Source: Glomus cerebriforme | Taxonomy: Eukaryota; Glomeromycota; Glomeromycetes; Glomerales; Glomeraceae | Direction: 5' to 3' | Length of the DNA: 64,000 bases | Assembly: GCA_003550305.1 (NCBI GenBank) | Contig: QKYT01000121.1 | Coordinates: forward strand, 131,558 to 195,557 | In this document: piece after piece, positions 23,240-34,780 of the stretch | Position numbering within the stretch: the stretch's first letter is position 1 | Layout of the letters: the number at the start of each line of letters is the position of its first letter | The notes under the pieces: generated by a model | Told to the model about the DNA's origin: nothing | The model's database searches: none | What the model saw: the letters and a program-made list of their open reading frames with translations, nothing else | Translations under genes and position numbers: made by a program

Positions 23240-24656
23240 TTTTTATTTTTATCTTTTTTTTTTAGAGACTTTAGAGACAGAATCTGGATGATTGAACGAA
23301 CAGTTCCTGAATGAACTAAAGGTAAGTTCATTCTTTTTTTACTTTATTTTTTTTAGGAAAAATAATTAATGTTTCCCTTTTTTTTTTTTTTTAGGAAACC
23401 AGATGAACGAACAAAGCTAAATGAACGAATTAAGAGATTAGTTCATTTGTTTCTTTTTATTTTTTTACTTTCAGGAAACATAATTAACATCTTCCTTCTC
23501 TTATTTTTAGAAAACCAGATAAATGGATGAAGTCGAACGAACAAAATTTGAACGAATGAACTAAAAGGTTAGTTCATTTGTTTCTTTTGTTTTTTTATTT
23601 TCAGGAAATGTAATTAACATTTTCCTTCTCTTTCTTAGGAAACTGGATGAATGAATGAAACCAAACGACTGGGATCTTAGATAAACGTAAGTTTATTCTT
23701 TTTTTACTTTATTAATTATTAGGAAAAATAATTAATTTTCCTTTTCTCTTTTTTAGAAAACTGGACAAATGGACAAAGCTAAATGAACAGAACTTAAATA
23801 AATGAATTAAAAGATTAATTCATTTGTTTCTTTCATTTTTTTTACTTTCAGAGAACATAATTAACATCCACTGGTCAAAAACTGATCTATCTTACAGATA
23901 TTTTACAGATATCTTATAAATATCGGGTATCCAAAATGCAGAAAATCTGCTATACATCGGGTATCCAATATGTATACTATAGAATTAAAAAATACAATTT
24001 ATTAATTATCTCGCTATCCAGTAATCATAAAAAGATGAATATAGCTCATTCAATTCGCCTCACTGAGACGTATCGAATGATACTAATTTTGCATTTCTAG
24101 GTGTGATAGATATCGAGATATTGTATTTTTTGTTTGTTTTTTTACAATTTATCAAATATCTTAGCATCTATCACACCTAGAAATGCATGCAAAATTAGTA
24201 CCATTCAATACGTCTCAGTGAGACGAATTGAATGAGCTATATTTCATCTTTTTATAATCACTGGATAGCGAGATAATTAATAAATTGTATTTTTTAATTC
24301 TATAGTATACATATTGGGTACCTGATATATAGCAGATTTTCTGCATTTTAGGTATCTGATATTTATAAGATATCTGTAAGATAGATCAGTTTTTGACCAG
24401 TGATCTTCCTTCTCTTATTTTTAGGAAACTGGATAAACGGACGAAGCTGAACAACTGAAATTTTGGACGAATGTAAGTTTATTATTTTTTTACTTTATTA
24501 ATTATTAGAGAAAGTAATTAACTTTCCTTTTCCCTTTTTTTTAGGAAATCAGATGAATGGATAAAGCTGAATGAACAGAACTTGAACAAATGAACTAAGA
24601 GGTTAGTTTATTCATTTCTTTTCATTTTTTTTACTTTCAGAGAACGTAATTAACAT
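23240..24656 (+). repeat. Intron/micro-exon array 1, upstream of hAT-1 transposase
   Basis: About seven units of roughly 120 bp, each with a T-tract and TTTTAG followed by a GAAAC-x2-GATGAA-type piece of about 40-60 nt, then a donor-like GTAAGTTCATT or TTAGTTCATTTG. Acceptor-like ends fall near 23264, 23396, 23510, 23638, 23757, 24424 and 24545, and one more at 25520 beyond the LTR-like insertion. The end of the piece and the donor form a hairpin, for example GAATGAACT (23309-23317) with AGTTCATTC (23325-23333). A second TTTCAG or TTATTAG followed by a conserved TAATTAAC phrase recurs within each unit. The array reads in the same direction as the transposase gene that follows. Confidence 0.8.
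23869..24402. mobile_element. 534-bp foldback MITE, CACTGG ends, ATC duplication
   Basis: The whole element is one large inverted repeat: CACTGGTCAAAAACTGATC at the left is matched at the right end, and the complementarity extends inward about 240 bp on each side with few mismatches, to a T-rich centre near 24135. The flanks are ATC at 23866-23868 and 24403-24405, a 3-bp target duplication. Removing it restores the repeat-unit phrase AACATCTTCCTTCTC seen at 23486. The terminus matches the MITE at 6247-6460, suggesting a CACTA-like origin. Confidence 0.92.
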
Positions 24657-25496
24657 TGTAACCAAAGATATAGAATAGATTACATGAAGATTACTATTAG
24701 TTATAATATTTATAGTATAGAAATTAACATTCACATTTTAAATATTTTATAGTTTAATTTATATTTTTAGATAATTTATAGTTTAGTTTATTAACACGTG
24801 ATTAGTACATAACTTAACATGATTGGAGGATTGTAGGAAACATAGTATAGCAAAGTAAATGATCAATAGTCACATCATAGGAGGCAAAGTAAATGATCGA
24901 TATAACTAATTATAAGTCATCGTAAGTCATTAAATGAAGGAGTACAATTACATAATAAAAGGAGTAATTTATTATTAAGAAGCATTACGTAAACTTTTAG
25001 ATGAATTGGATAATTAGTAATCATTAGTAATCAGAAAAGACAGAAAAATTGAGAATATAGGAAATTGAAGAATTTATAATAATACAAGTAGAGTAGTGAA
25101 ACATAGATTAGTAAAACATCAAATGTTATAAAAACAAAAGGATTTCTCCTTTATAAAGAAGTTTTGGGAAGCTTTCAAGTTTAATATAATTGATAAATAA
25201 AATAAATATTAAAAACACAAATCCTTAAATTATTTCTCTTGTGAAAAGGCCTGAACATAATAGTTCTATAAGTTCAAAGTAGCATATGTTAATTAATATG
25301 ATAAATCCAGTGAAATAAAGGAAGAGGAATTATCCCAGTTTAATTATTTAATATAAAGTTATTTAACATAAGGGAAACTATTGAATGTTGAAAATGAAAT
25401 TATAAAAGAAAGAAAGGTATGTTAAATCTAAACCAAGCATAATGTCAAACTAACACTTAATTTTAGTTTATTGGCAGGTGACAGACGTCGGTGACA
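24657..25496 (+). mobile_element. LTR-like element, copy A (840 bp)
   Basis: The segment starts TGTAACCAAAGATATAG and ends in GGTGACA (TG...CA), has no ORF, and interrupts array 1: repeat-unit text resumes at 25497 with CCCTTCTC and TTTTTAGGAAACTG. A reverse-oriented relative lies at 38705-39513 and matches along most of its length. A solo LTR is the simplest reading; a target duplication is not clear, and no internal retrotransposon domain is present. Confidence 0.65.
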
Positions 25497-25690
25497 ATGT
25501 CTCCCTTCTCTTCTTTTTAGGAAACTGAATAAACAATTAGATTCATCAGATCTGAATCAGTTTCAGTTCAATTCAGTTTTGAATTAATTAGATTTAAATC
25601 TAGATCAGTTTCAGATCAGTTTAGATCAGATTTAGTCAGATTATAATCAGTTCAGATCTGTTTCAGACCAGATTTCAGGATAAAACTTTT

Positions 25691-27256
25691 ATGATAACTA
25701 CAGATAATGGTTCCAATATGCGAAAAACTATCAAAGATTTGGAGTTGGAAGCAGATAATATAATGTGGCAACCTTGTACTGTCCACACATTACAACTTGT
25801 AATCAGAAAAAGTCTGGCGCTTATTAAATCATTAGTTAGTCGTGCTAAATGTCTTATTGATTTTTTTATGAGTCCAAAGCAATCAGAATATCTTGAAAAA
25901 ATTCAAAAACAATTTATACAACATGTAAGTTTAAGTAAAATACAATATATTAAATTTAATTTTAATTTTAATTATATTCTAATTTAAATTTAATTTAATA
26001 TTAGAATTCCAATAGCTCCTCAAGAACTCCTATAGTAAGTTTAATTTTATTAAATTACATGTATTTTTATAATGTAATATTAAATTATAATTTACATAGT
26101 CTTCTTGAATATTAAATTACATTATATAATTTAGGATGTGGGAAAAACAGCAAAATATTTAAGGCATGTTATTGCTGATGTTCTAATCCATTGGAATTCC
26201 AGCTACTTAGCTTGGTGTCAACTTTTAGAGTTAAAAGGATATATTCATACACTTGAAGCTAATCTAGCTGAAGAAATTAATCAAGACTCAAAAAAGGATT
26301 CTCAAAGATTAACCAAAGTGATACTAACAAATGATAAATGGGACTTACACTGTAATTTAATTCCTATCTTAGAACCTTTTGAAGAAGAAACCTGATATCT
26401 TAGAGGTAGTAATTATTCTACTCAAAGTATTATGAAACCTTTGATAACTGAAATCATTAACAAGCTTAAACCTGATGAATCTAATGAAAATATAATGAAT
26501 ATTAATATCAAAAATTTGGAAGATATCTTTGTATGGAATGAAAATCAAGATAATTCAAATAATCCTAATAATGATAATAATGAAAAAAATACTAATGAGC
26601 ATCAAAAAAATGTAGATTTAAATCAGCTCATGCAAACTTCAGGAGTTCTAAAAAAAGTAAAAGATATTTTATATCAAGCAATGCTCTTTTATTGGAAAAA
26701 TGAACGTGAAATATCATACCTACTATCAATTCTTGATTCTCAGATTAAAAAGCTTGATTTTGCATCATATGAAATGGAGCAAACTCTTAACTCTTTAAAA
26801 AACAAGTATAGGAAGATAAAACTTAGTATGTCATCACGTTTACAGTCCTCTCCATTTCCTACACCTGCTACAATTACCACTTCTTTTCTTAATCCTACAT
26901 CATCCTTTACATTTTATCAATCAACCCTTTTTGATATTTTGAATCGTCCATTACCCGCTAATAACCGAAATAAACTTGATAAATATCTTGCTATTTTACA
27001 AATACCATTTAATATTGATCCTTTTTCCTGGTGAAAAATTAACAAAGAAAAATTTTCAATATTAAGTGAATTGGCACATGTTTATCTTTCAGTATCAGCT
27101 ACCTCAACTCCAAATGAGAGATTGTTTTCAGATTGTGGAAATTTAATGGGTCTTAAGAGAATATGTATCAGTTCAGAATTTTTTAAAAGAATAATGTTTT
27201 TAAAAAGAAATTATAATGTTTTGGATACAATTTACATTACCAAAAAACTAATGTAA
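25691..27256 (+). pseudogene. hAT transposase gene (hAT-1), 5'-truncated
   Basis: The gene encodes the C-terminal two thirds of a hAT transposase, which cuts and pastes its own DNA. Visible are TTDNGSNMRKTI (second acidic residue of the RNase-H fold), CTVHTLQLVI (the CxxH-type motif), HWNSSYLAW, EPFEEET with a following TGA (26393-26395), and the dimerisation block HVYLSVSATSTPNERLFSDCGN (in part) ending KRNYN. Two introns fit: 25925-26004 and 26035-26134, leaving a 30-nt in-frame exon between them. A TGG-like codon has become TGA at 27032-27034 (SW*KI). The BED finger and the first catalytic Asp are missing, so the copy is dead in cis. The array of intron-like units and AGATCAG repeats lie directly upstream. 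Confidence 0.85.
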
Positions 27257-27467
27257 TGTAATATATACAATTAATATGATAATAAATACAAATTAACAAT
27301 ATAAATTTACAATAAAATAATAAAATAATGAAGTAAAAATATGTGTGTTCAAAAATTTTTTTATTGATGGATTTTTTTTTTTGAACAAATAAGGATTTAA
27401 GTATGGATTCTATGTTTTTGACCAAATGCAATCCAGATCATCCAGATTTAACCAGATCATATCTCTA

Positions 27468-27900
27468 CTATAAAGGAGGGGTTTTTCGTAAGATTGATTA
27501 AAAAAAAATTTAAATTGAAAAAGAAAAAAAAAATGAAGGCTCATTATATACTTTTTTTGTATCATGTGTATCACATGATATGAGCTGCAGTTTATTTTAG
27601 TTAATCATTTATTTAAACCTTAAATCGGCAACTTTTAATCACCGTTGTTAATATGAAACTCTACTGCACCGATTTACTATGCCATACTGTACCACTCTAT
27701 GATTGTGATTTCTATGATCACAGTGATCTTAATGATAGTAGTGATATTAATGATCTTAGTAATAGTTTTTTTTTTTTTTTTTTTGAAGACGTGCTGCATC
27801 ATGAACTTTATTCTGTAATTCGATGGACATTGCCCGGAATACAATAACAAATAAAATTATATAGAACAGATATTAAACCTCCAACTAAATAGAAAATTTT
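27468..27900. other. Intergenic, low complexity
   Basis: Flank of hAT-1. Contains poly-A and poly-T runs and an imperfect repeat of GTGAT/TTAATGAT at 27705-27765. The 64-codon frame at 27653 crosses a poly-T run and is not convincing. Confidence 0.45.
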
Positions 27901-29590
27901 AACGCGTCGCACTTACGTAGCATGAGTCCTCAGAGTGAGGACTGAAAGCAAGACCTCTTTAGATATTAGTATGCTCTGATTCTTCCTCATACCCCAGTGC
28001 TAGCACCAAATAAAAAACCTTTCAATCAGTCCTTCCAAATCTCCCCACAATCACATTGGATCTTCTAACTAGTACAATTTGTTATAAAAGCTCAGCATCT
28101 TTTGTAAAAGGAATTATAGAAACTGGCTACTAGTACCAACCTCCAAAAAGAAAGGAAAACTATCTAATACTAAAACTAAAAGATACAAAAAAGAAATTAA
28201 ACCTACTACTATCTCTACCACTTCCCTTCCAAGACCAGTACCCCAACACGGCATCCTAACAGATACTTTAAATGAATTGAGTTGACTGCTTATACTGTTT
28301 CATCTGAAGGCCATCCCATAGTACCTAGCCAACCTACATGGCTTTACAGCCACCGTCTGCCCCAGAAGGAGTAAATCCCAGAATAAGCCAATTCCTCATG
28401 GCCTAGAGACGTCCTAGCTTGCTCCAGAGAATCGAGATGACTACTTACCCAAAACTTTTTGGACCATCTTCTCTAACCCTATCAAAGAATCTTCATCCTT
28501 GATATACCTATTGCAGAATAAACTAACATCTTGCTCCCAGCACCCTCAAACCAATTCTACCCAATTAATGCACCTGACATTGTACCCAACATCTTCCGCA
28601 CTATTTTATTCTTTTTATTAATTTTTCTATTCAACTACTAATATCGTCGCAAAATTAGGGATTACCATCTGTAAAACAAAACCTAGGAATGTGTTACAAT
28701 AAGAGAACCAATTATCAACAGATGATCGACTGTCAATCAAAATTTCCAGTACCCCTTCCCCACCAGAGGACACCACTCCGCAGTATTTCATCCAAATCCG
28801 CAGCCAAAATTAGCAGACACGGTATAGCGGTATATGTTTATGTTTCAAAGCCAGTTCAGTATTTCTCTTTACGAGCCTGAAAATCTTGATGCCTTCCAAC
28901 TTTCTACCAATAGAAAATGAAATATAAATTTAAAATAAAAGGATATATTCACCAAACTTAAACTTCAGAAAAGCCTCTCCCTGCTGAGCCAAGCCCATAC
29001 GACAACTCAGTAAAAAGCCACTACACTTCCAAAGAAACTTCACGCTAGGCCTGCTCTAGGGTCCACCCAAAGCAGCCACAAGTCCAACCCGTCCGTCTTG
29101 TGCACATAAAGTGTACCTTAGAATACCAAATGGCCACTCGGGTATCAACTTTTGAGAAAGACGTAGATGACTGAAAATTATATTAACCTGACTTGCGGAG
29201 AAACTTGGTGAGCCGGACACTAAATAATAAAACTTTCTAAACCTCTCTAGTTAAGTTCAATGACGTAGAGCAACTTTTCCTATGACTAAAAGACCGCAAT
29301 CTTAGGACAAAATGGCCAAAAAGCGCAACTTTTCTTTCCAAAACTTCTTCAGCGAAATGGACATAGGGATTAGCAGGGCGATCTTAGTGATAATTAAGAT
29401 AGTTAAGATATTTATTTTTTTTATTATATTTATTATATTTATTATATTTATTATCTTTAGTATATTTATGATAGTTAATATCTTTTTATTATATTTTATT
29501 TTTATATAAATATCCTAAGAATTTTATTAAGTTCTCCTCAGTTCTTGTAACTTCAATTGAATAATAAAATATCTTTATCTCAAAAATACT
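27900..29590 (+). mobile_element. GC-richer retroelement-like remnant
   Basis: From about 27900 to 29350 the DNA is visibly richer in C and G than its surroundings, and plus-strand frames have long stretches with few stops, for example ILTDTLNELS, PKTFWTIFSN and SPPEDTTPQYF between 28240 and 28800. It ends in a run of TTTATTATA repeats (about 29420-29455) and an AATAAAATATC with CAAAAA near 29560-29590, resembling a LINE 3' end with a simple-repeat tail. No reverse transcriptase or zinc-knuckle motif is seen, so the assignment to a LINE or other retroelement is tentative. Confidence 0.35.
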
Positions 29591-30887
29591 ATACCGTTTA
29601 CCAATTAAAGAGCGAACTGATACTCAATAAACATAAAATATTGTCATATCCGCCAATCTGTGAAATTGGCCTAAATTAAGATTTTGATAAAAATTTAGCT
29701 GTAAAATAGGATTTACATTATACAAACCTAAATTAAATATACTATGTTACACATTTAAACAGTTTAGAATTATCTGAAAATAAAAAAAAATTTTTTAATC
29801 TATATTTAAAAATAATGATAGTAAGTACTTCTTTACTCAATCACTTTTCAATCACTTTTCAATCACTTTTTTGTTAAGTGAACCAAAAATGGTTGTAAGC
29901 ATATATAGCAGTTATTTCTTAAACAGTAAGTAAAAAAAATACATTAATCTTTGTTATTTATAGGAAAAAAAATCTTTTTATTTATTTTAACTTTAGTTTT
30001 CTTTGTTTTTTTTTGTAAAAATATATGTAAAATAAAAGATATAAGAGTTTCGAAAAGTTTTTTCTTTTTTGTTTAATAAACTAATTTTATACAACTTACT
30101 TATTACTTTTTATTATTATTTTATTAGATTTATTTAATTAAAGTCCTTAAAAAGCAAATAAATTTTTTAAATAAGGTAAAAGGACTCTAAAATCTTCGTG
30201 AAAATATTTTTTTTTGGTGAGAAATGTAATTTCAAAATATTTTTTATGATGAGTTTTATGTAAATTATATAATCGTTAATTTCTCAGCATATATGTTTGC
30301 TAACCAAATGATTTTATATTTATTTGAAAGGTGAAAACTTGCTTCAGCTTAGAAATCAAAAAGCAATAAGATTGGATCACTGTATGTGGAAATATTAATG
30401 ATCAAGTAAAAATATTAAAAATTAATGCATTGAACGCATTTATTCAACAACCAGTAATTATTTTCGTCCGATTTTGGATTCATTAGATAGGTCTTGTTTT
30501 CTTCTTTCAAATGAATNNAAATTCATCCNTCTACCATATGTATAACCCAAGATATTCGCAATTTTGTCATGAGAATTATATTCNNATTTTATAATTTTAA
30601 TGTTACTTNTATTAAAAAAAATTAAAGTTCAAATAAATAATTGATTTTGCGCATCAGATGATNTAGATCCATCATTATCACATGACTTTTAATGTTGCTT
30701 TCATTTGGCAAATCTATTTTGTAGATGTGGCACATAATTCCACAAATTGGTGCATATGTTACCTCTATCATCATAAACTTAATTAATTTTTCTATTTCGA
30801 ACTTAAAGAATAAAAGTTAAGATAAAGGAATCAAGAGAACGATTAGATATAATATCATTTGAACTTTGAACTTTGTTCTAAAAATTG
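29591..30887. other. Intergenic, with an 11-bp tandem repeat
   Basis: CAATCACTTTT is repeated three times in tandem at 29838-29870. Several ambiguous bases occur at 30517-30663. No gene or RNA is recognised. Confidence 0.55.
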
Positions 30888-33380
30888 AGAAACAGTTAGT
30901 TTCTTCGCGAAACTTACTATTCTTTTTGTTTTTTTTAGAAACGCTTATTAACGTTTCTTTTTTTTTCTTGTAGATTTTCTGAGCTCTTCAGTCCGAATAC
31001 TGGAAAGTGGGAACTGATAAGTTTCTTTATAAAACTTACCATTTTTTTTTGTTTTTTTAGAAATGCTTATTAACATTTCTTTTTTTTTCTTGTAGGTTCT
31101 CCGAGTTCTTCAGTCTGGACTGGAAAGGAAAAACGTTATTTCTTTGTGAAACTTATCATTTTTTTTCATTTTTTTTTAAAGAAACATTTCTAACGTTTCT
31201 TCTTTTTTTTTCTTGTAGGTTCTCTGAGCTCTTCAGTCCAGAATGGGAAGGAAAACAGTAAGTTTCTTCATGAAACTTACCATTTTTTTTGTTTTTTTTA
31301 GAAACGCTTATTAACGTTTCTTTTTTTTCTTATAGATTCTCCAAGTTCTTCAGTCCAGAATGGAAAGGGAAAACAGTAAAGTTTTTTTGTGAAACTTATC
31401 ATTTTTTTCATTTTTTTTTAAAGAAACATTTCTAACATTTCAACTTTCTTTTCTTATAAGTTCTCTGTACTTTCAGTTTAATACTGGAATCAGAAATGGT
31501 AAGTTTTTCAAGTTTCTTTGAGAAACTTACCGTGTTTTTTTTGGTTTTCTTTTATTAGAAATATTTCTAATGTTTTCTTTCTTTTTCTTTTGTAAGTTTT
31601 CTTTGCTTTCAGAATAGTATGTGAAATTGGGAACAGTAAGTTTCTTCGTGAAACTTGCCATTTTTTTTCTTTTTTTTAGAAACATTTTCTAACAGTTCTT
31701 TTTTTTCTTATAGACTCTCCTTCAGTTCGGGCACTTGAAATTAGGAAACAGTAAGTTTTGTTACAAAACTTACTGTTCTTTTTTTTTGTTTTTTTAAATA
31801 AAAATATTTTTAACGTTTCTTTTTTTTTCTTCTTGTAGGTTCTTATCATTTTGGGTATGGAAGTTTCTTCGCGAAATTCCCATCTGATGCATTTACTTAA
31901 AGAATCATTAGTAGAAACGGTACTAACGTTTCTTTTTTTTCATTTTTTTTTGTTTTTTTATTTTAAGAAATGTTCTAACTGAATGTTTCTTCTTTTTTTG
32001 TAGGTTTGCTCCTGGACTTAAGAAACTGAAACGTAAGTTTCGTAACATTCATTTCATTATGAAACTTTATTTTTTTTTGGTTTTTTCTTTAAAAAATATT
32101 CTAACTAAATGTTTGTTCTTTTTTTTGTAGATTCGGCTCCAGAAATTCAGGATCAGAAACGTAAGTTTCGTAATGTTCATTTTGTTACAAAACTTCATTT
32201 TTTTTGTTTTTTTTATTTTAAGAAATATTCTAACCAAATGTTCCTTCTTTTTTTGTAGGTTTGCTCCTGGACTTAGGAAACTGAAATGTAAGTTTCATAA
32301 TGTTTATTTCGTTATGAAACTTCATTTTTTTTGTTTTTTTCTTTAAGAAACATTCTAACTGAATGTTTCTTTTTTTTTGTAAATTCAGCTCTAGGAATTC
32401 AAGATTGGAAATGTAAGTTTCATAATATTCATTTTGTTACAAAACTTCATTTTTTTAGTTTTTTTCTTTAAAAAACATTCTAATAACTGAACGCTTTTTC
32501 TTTTTTTGTAGATTCAGCTCTGAAAATTTGGGATTGAAAATGTAAGTTTCATAACATTTGTTTTATTACAAATAAACTTTGTTTTTCATTTTTTTTTCTT
32601 TGCATAGAAACATTCTAACTGAATATTTCTTCTTTTTTTTGTAAATTCAGCTTTGGAAATTCAGAATCAGAAAAGAAACGTAAGCTTCGTAACGAATTAC
32701 TTCAATATAAACTTTATTTTTTTATTTTTCTTTCTTTATTAGAAACGTTCTAATTGACCATTTCTTCTTTTTTTGTAGATTTGCTCCTGAATTTGGGATA
32801 CTAAAACGTAAGTTTTGTAACGTTCATTTTGTTATGAAACCAGTTTTTTTTTTGGTTTTTTCTTTAAGAAATGTTCTAACTGAACATTTCTTTTTTTCTT
32901 TTGTAGATTTAGCTCTGAAAACGGAAACAGAAATGTAAGTTTCATAATATTCAATTTATTACAAACTTTATTTTTCATTTTTTTTCTTTGTATAAAAACG
33001 TTCTAACTGAATATTTCTTCTTTTCTTTTGTAGATTCGGCACTGAAAACGTAAACAGAAATGTAAGTTTCATAACGTTCATTTTATTACAAACTTCATTT
33101 TTCATTTTTTTTTCCTTGTATAGAAACGTTCTAACTAAACATTTCTTTTTTTGTAGGTTTGCTCCTGAACTTGAAAAACTGAAATGTAAGTTTTATAACA
33201 AATGTTTCATTATGAAATTTCATTTTTTCATTTTTTTTTTNTTAGAAACGTTCTAACCAAATGTTTTTCTTTTTTTTGTAGATTTGGTTTGTTTCTTAAA
33301 ATTTGGGTTTTTGGAAGTCAGAAATATAAGTTTTATAACTTAGCTGTAAAACTTAGTTACTTTTTTATAGGTTCTGGATT
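30888..33380 (+). repeat. Intron/micro-exon array 2, about 19 units
   Basis: About nineteen units of 105-130 bp. Each has TTTTTTCTTGTAG or TTTTTTTGTAG, a piece of about 28-44 nt, then GTAAGTTTC or a near match. In the first half the pieces read like TTCTCTGAGCTCTTCAGTCC; in the second half two types, GTTTGCTCCTGGACTT and ATTCAGCTCTGGAAATT-like, intermix. In many early units the donor forms a hairpin: GTAAGTTTC (31258-31266) pairs with GAAACTTAC (31272-31280). In later units AAGTTTCATAA pairs with TTATGAAACTT. Acceptor-like ends fall near 30974, 31097, 31218, 31337, 31715, 31838, 32003, 32130, 32258, 32509, 32779, 32907, 33034, 33158 and 33281. No long ORF accompanies it. Confidence 0.85.
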
Positions 33381-33630
33381 TGGATATTAGAATTGAATAG
33401 TTAGTTAGTATAGCATAATTAGTATATCTAGAAAGAATTTGTAATTTAATATATTTTTAATAAACAAATATAGTTTAAACATAATAAAATTAATTAACAA
33501 TACTTTTATTTATTAAATATAGTTAATATATGCTAAAATTTGTATTATTATTATCATTTTTCAACATTTTTATATGCATTTTTTAACTAATAATATGCAT
33601 TTTTCAATTATAAACCTAGTATTATTATAC
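33381..33630. other. Short AT-rich spacer
   Basis: AT-rich sequence between array 2 and the hAT element, ending with the target duplication TATTATAC (33623-33630). Nothing else is seen. Confidence 0.6.
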
Positions 33631-34094
33631 TAGAGATGCGATCCGTAATTCACAAATCTGGATTATCCATTCATCCATCTGGATTAAACGGATAGACGGA
33701 TTTTAATCACGGATGGCAATCCGATTCGGATTTGATCCAGATAGATTACGGATAATCGGATAATCCGTTATAATCCATTTTTTTTTTATTTTATTTTATT
33801 TTTTTCTTTTAAATATAATACAAGTCACTAACTTTAAGATTTCAACCTAATGATAAGCGATCTTTACCATCTGTATTCTGCTGTATGTAAAAATAATAGA
33901 ATCTGCTGAAAAAAATCTGGGATTTTAAGCAACTACACAATAACGATAAAAATATCAAAGATTTTTCTAGAGAGAAATCAAAAGTAATTTGTTTATTTCT
34001 TTCCTCGCGATTAAGGTATGTTTCTTTTTATTTTTTTATTTTATTTCGCTTTATATTACATTTCGTTATTTACTAACTTTTCCTTTTTATTTTT

Positions 34095-34250
34095 CCNTTT
34101 CTTTTCATCTCCCCCTTTCATTTTTTCCTCTCTTTTCGTCCCTCTTTCCCTTTCTTTTCATCTCCCCCTTTTATTTTTTCCTCTCTTTTCGTCCCTCTTT
34201 TCCTTTCTTTTCGTCTCCCCCTTTCATTTTTTTCTCTCTTTTCATCCATC
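34095..34250 (+). repeat. 53-bp pyrimidine tandem repeat
   Basis: Three copies of a C/T-only unit built on CTTTTCATCTCCCCCTTT recur at about 34101, 34154 and 34207 (period 53) and run into the gap. Open frames here are artefacts of the strand bias. Confidence 0.85.
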
Positions 34251-34780
34251 NNNNNNNNNNNNNNNNNNNNNNNNNNNNNNNNNNNNNNNNNNNNNNNNNN
34301 NNNNNNNNNNNNNNNNNNNNNNNNNNNNNNNNNNNNNNNNNNNNNNNNNNNNNNNNNNNNNNNNNNNNNNNNNNNNNNNNNNNNNNNNNNNNNNNNNNNN
34401 NNNNNNNNNNNNNNNNNNNNNNNNNNNNNNNNNNNNNNNNNNNNNNNNNNNNNNNNNNNNNNNNNNNNNNNNNNNNNNNNNNNNNNNNNNNNNNNNNNNN
34501 NNNNNNNNNNNNNNNNNNNNNNNNNNNNNNNNNNNNNNNNNNNNNNNNNNNNNNNNNNNNNNNNNNNNNNNNNNNNNNNNNNNNNNNNNNNNNNNNNNNN
34601 NNNNNNNNNNNNNNNNNNNNNNNNNNNNNNNNNNNNNNNNNNNNNNNNNNNNNNNNNNNNNNNNNNNNNNNNNNNNNNNNNNNNNNNNNNNNNNNNNNNN
34701 NNNNNNNNNNNNNNNNNNNNNNNNNNNNNNNNNNNNNNNNNNNNNNNNNNNNNNNNNNNNNNNNNNNNNNNNNNNNNNNN
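34251..34780. other. Assembly gap (N)
   Basis: 530 undetermined bases inside the non-autonomous hAT, directly after the tandem repeat, so probably more repeat copies. Confidence 0.99.

Larger units (their letters stand above)
22390..27467 (+). mobile_element. Composite hAT-type transposon (hAT-1)
   Basis: The right end is clear: on the minus strand it starts TAGAGATATGATCTGG at 27467, the same terminus as the complete element at 33631-35113. Within it are a truncated hAT transposase gene, AGATCAG-type subterminal repeats (25530-25685) and an array of intron-like units. The left end is uncertain; GATCTGAATCCG-type repeats at 22400-22510 match the subterminal style, but no TAGAGAT terminus or copy of the right flank CTATAAAG was found, and a sequence gap lies at 22895-23239. 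Two later insertions sit inside it: a foldback MITE and an LTR-like element. Confidence 0.65.

Noticed and set aside
22888..23331. Open frames over 22.9-23.3 kb on both strands
   Set aside because: Made of N translation; no real codons.
24652..25500. A target duplication for LTR copy A
   Set aside because: The flanks (AACAT and ATGTC) do not match directly in any register I tried.
30888..33380. CRISPR-like array (repeats of about 30 nt at regular spacing)
   Set aside because: The short pieces vary and the spacers are the conserved part, spacing is loose, the unit carries splice-type signals, and the genome is eukaryotic.
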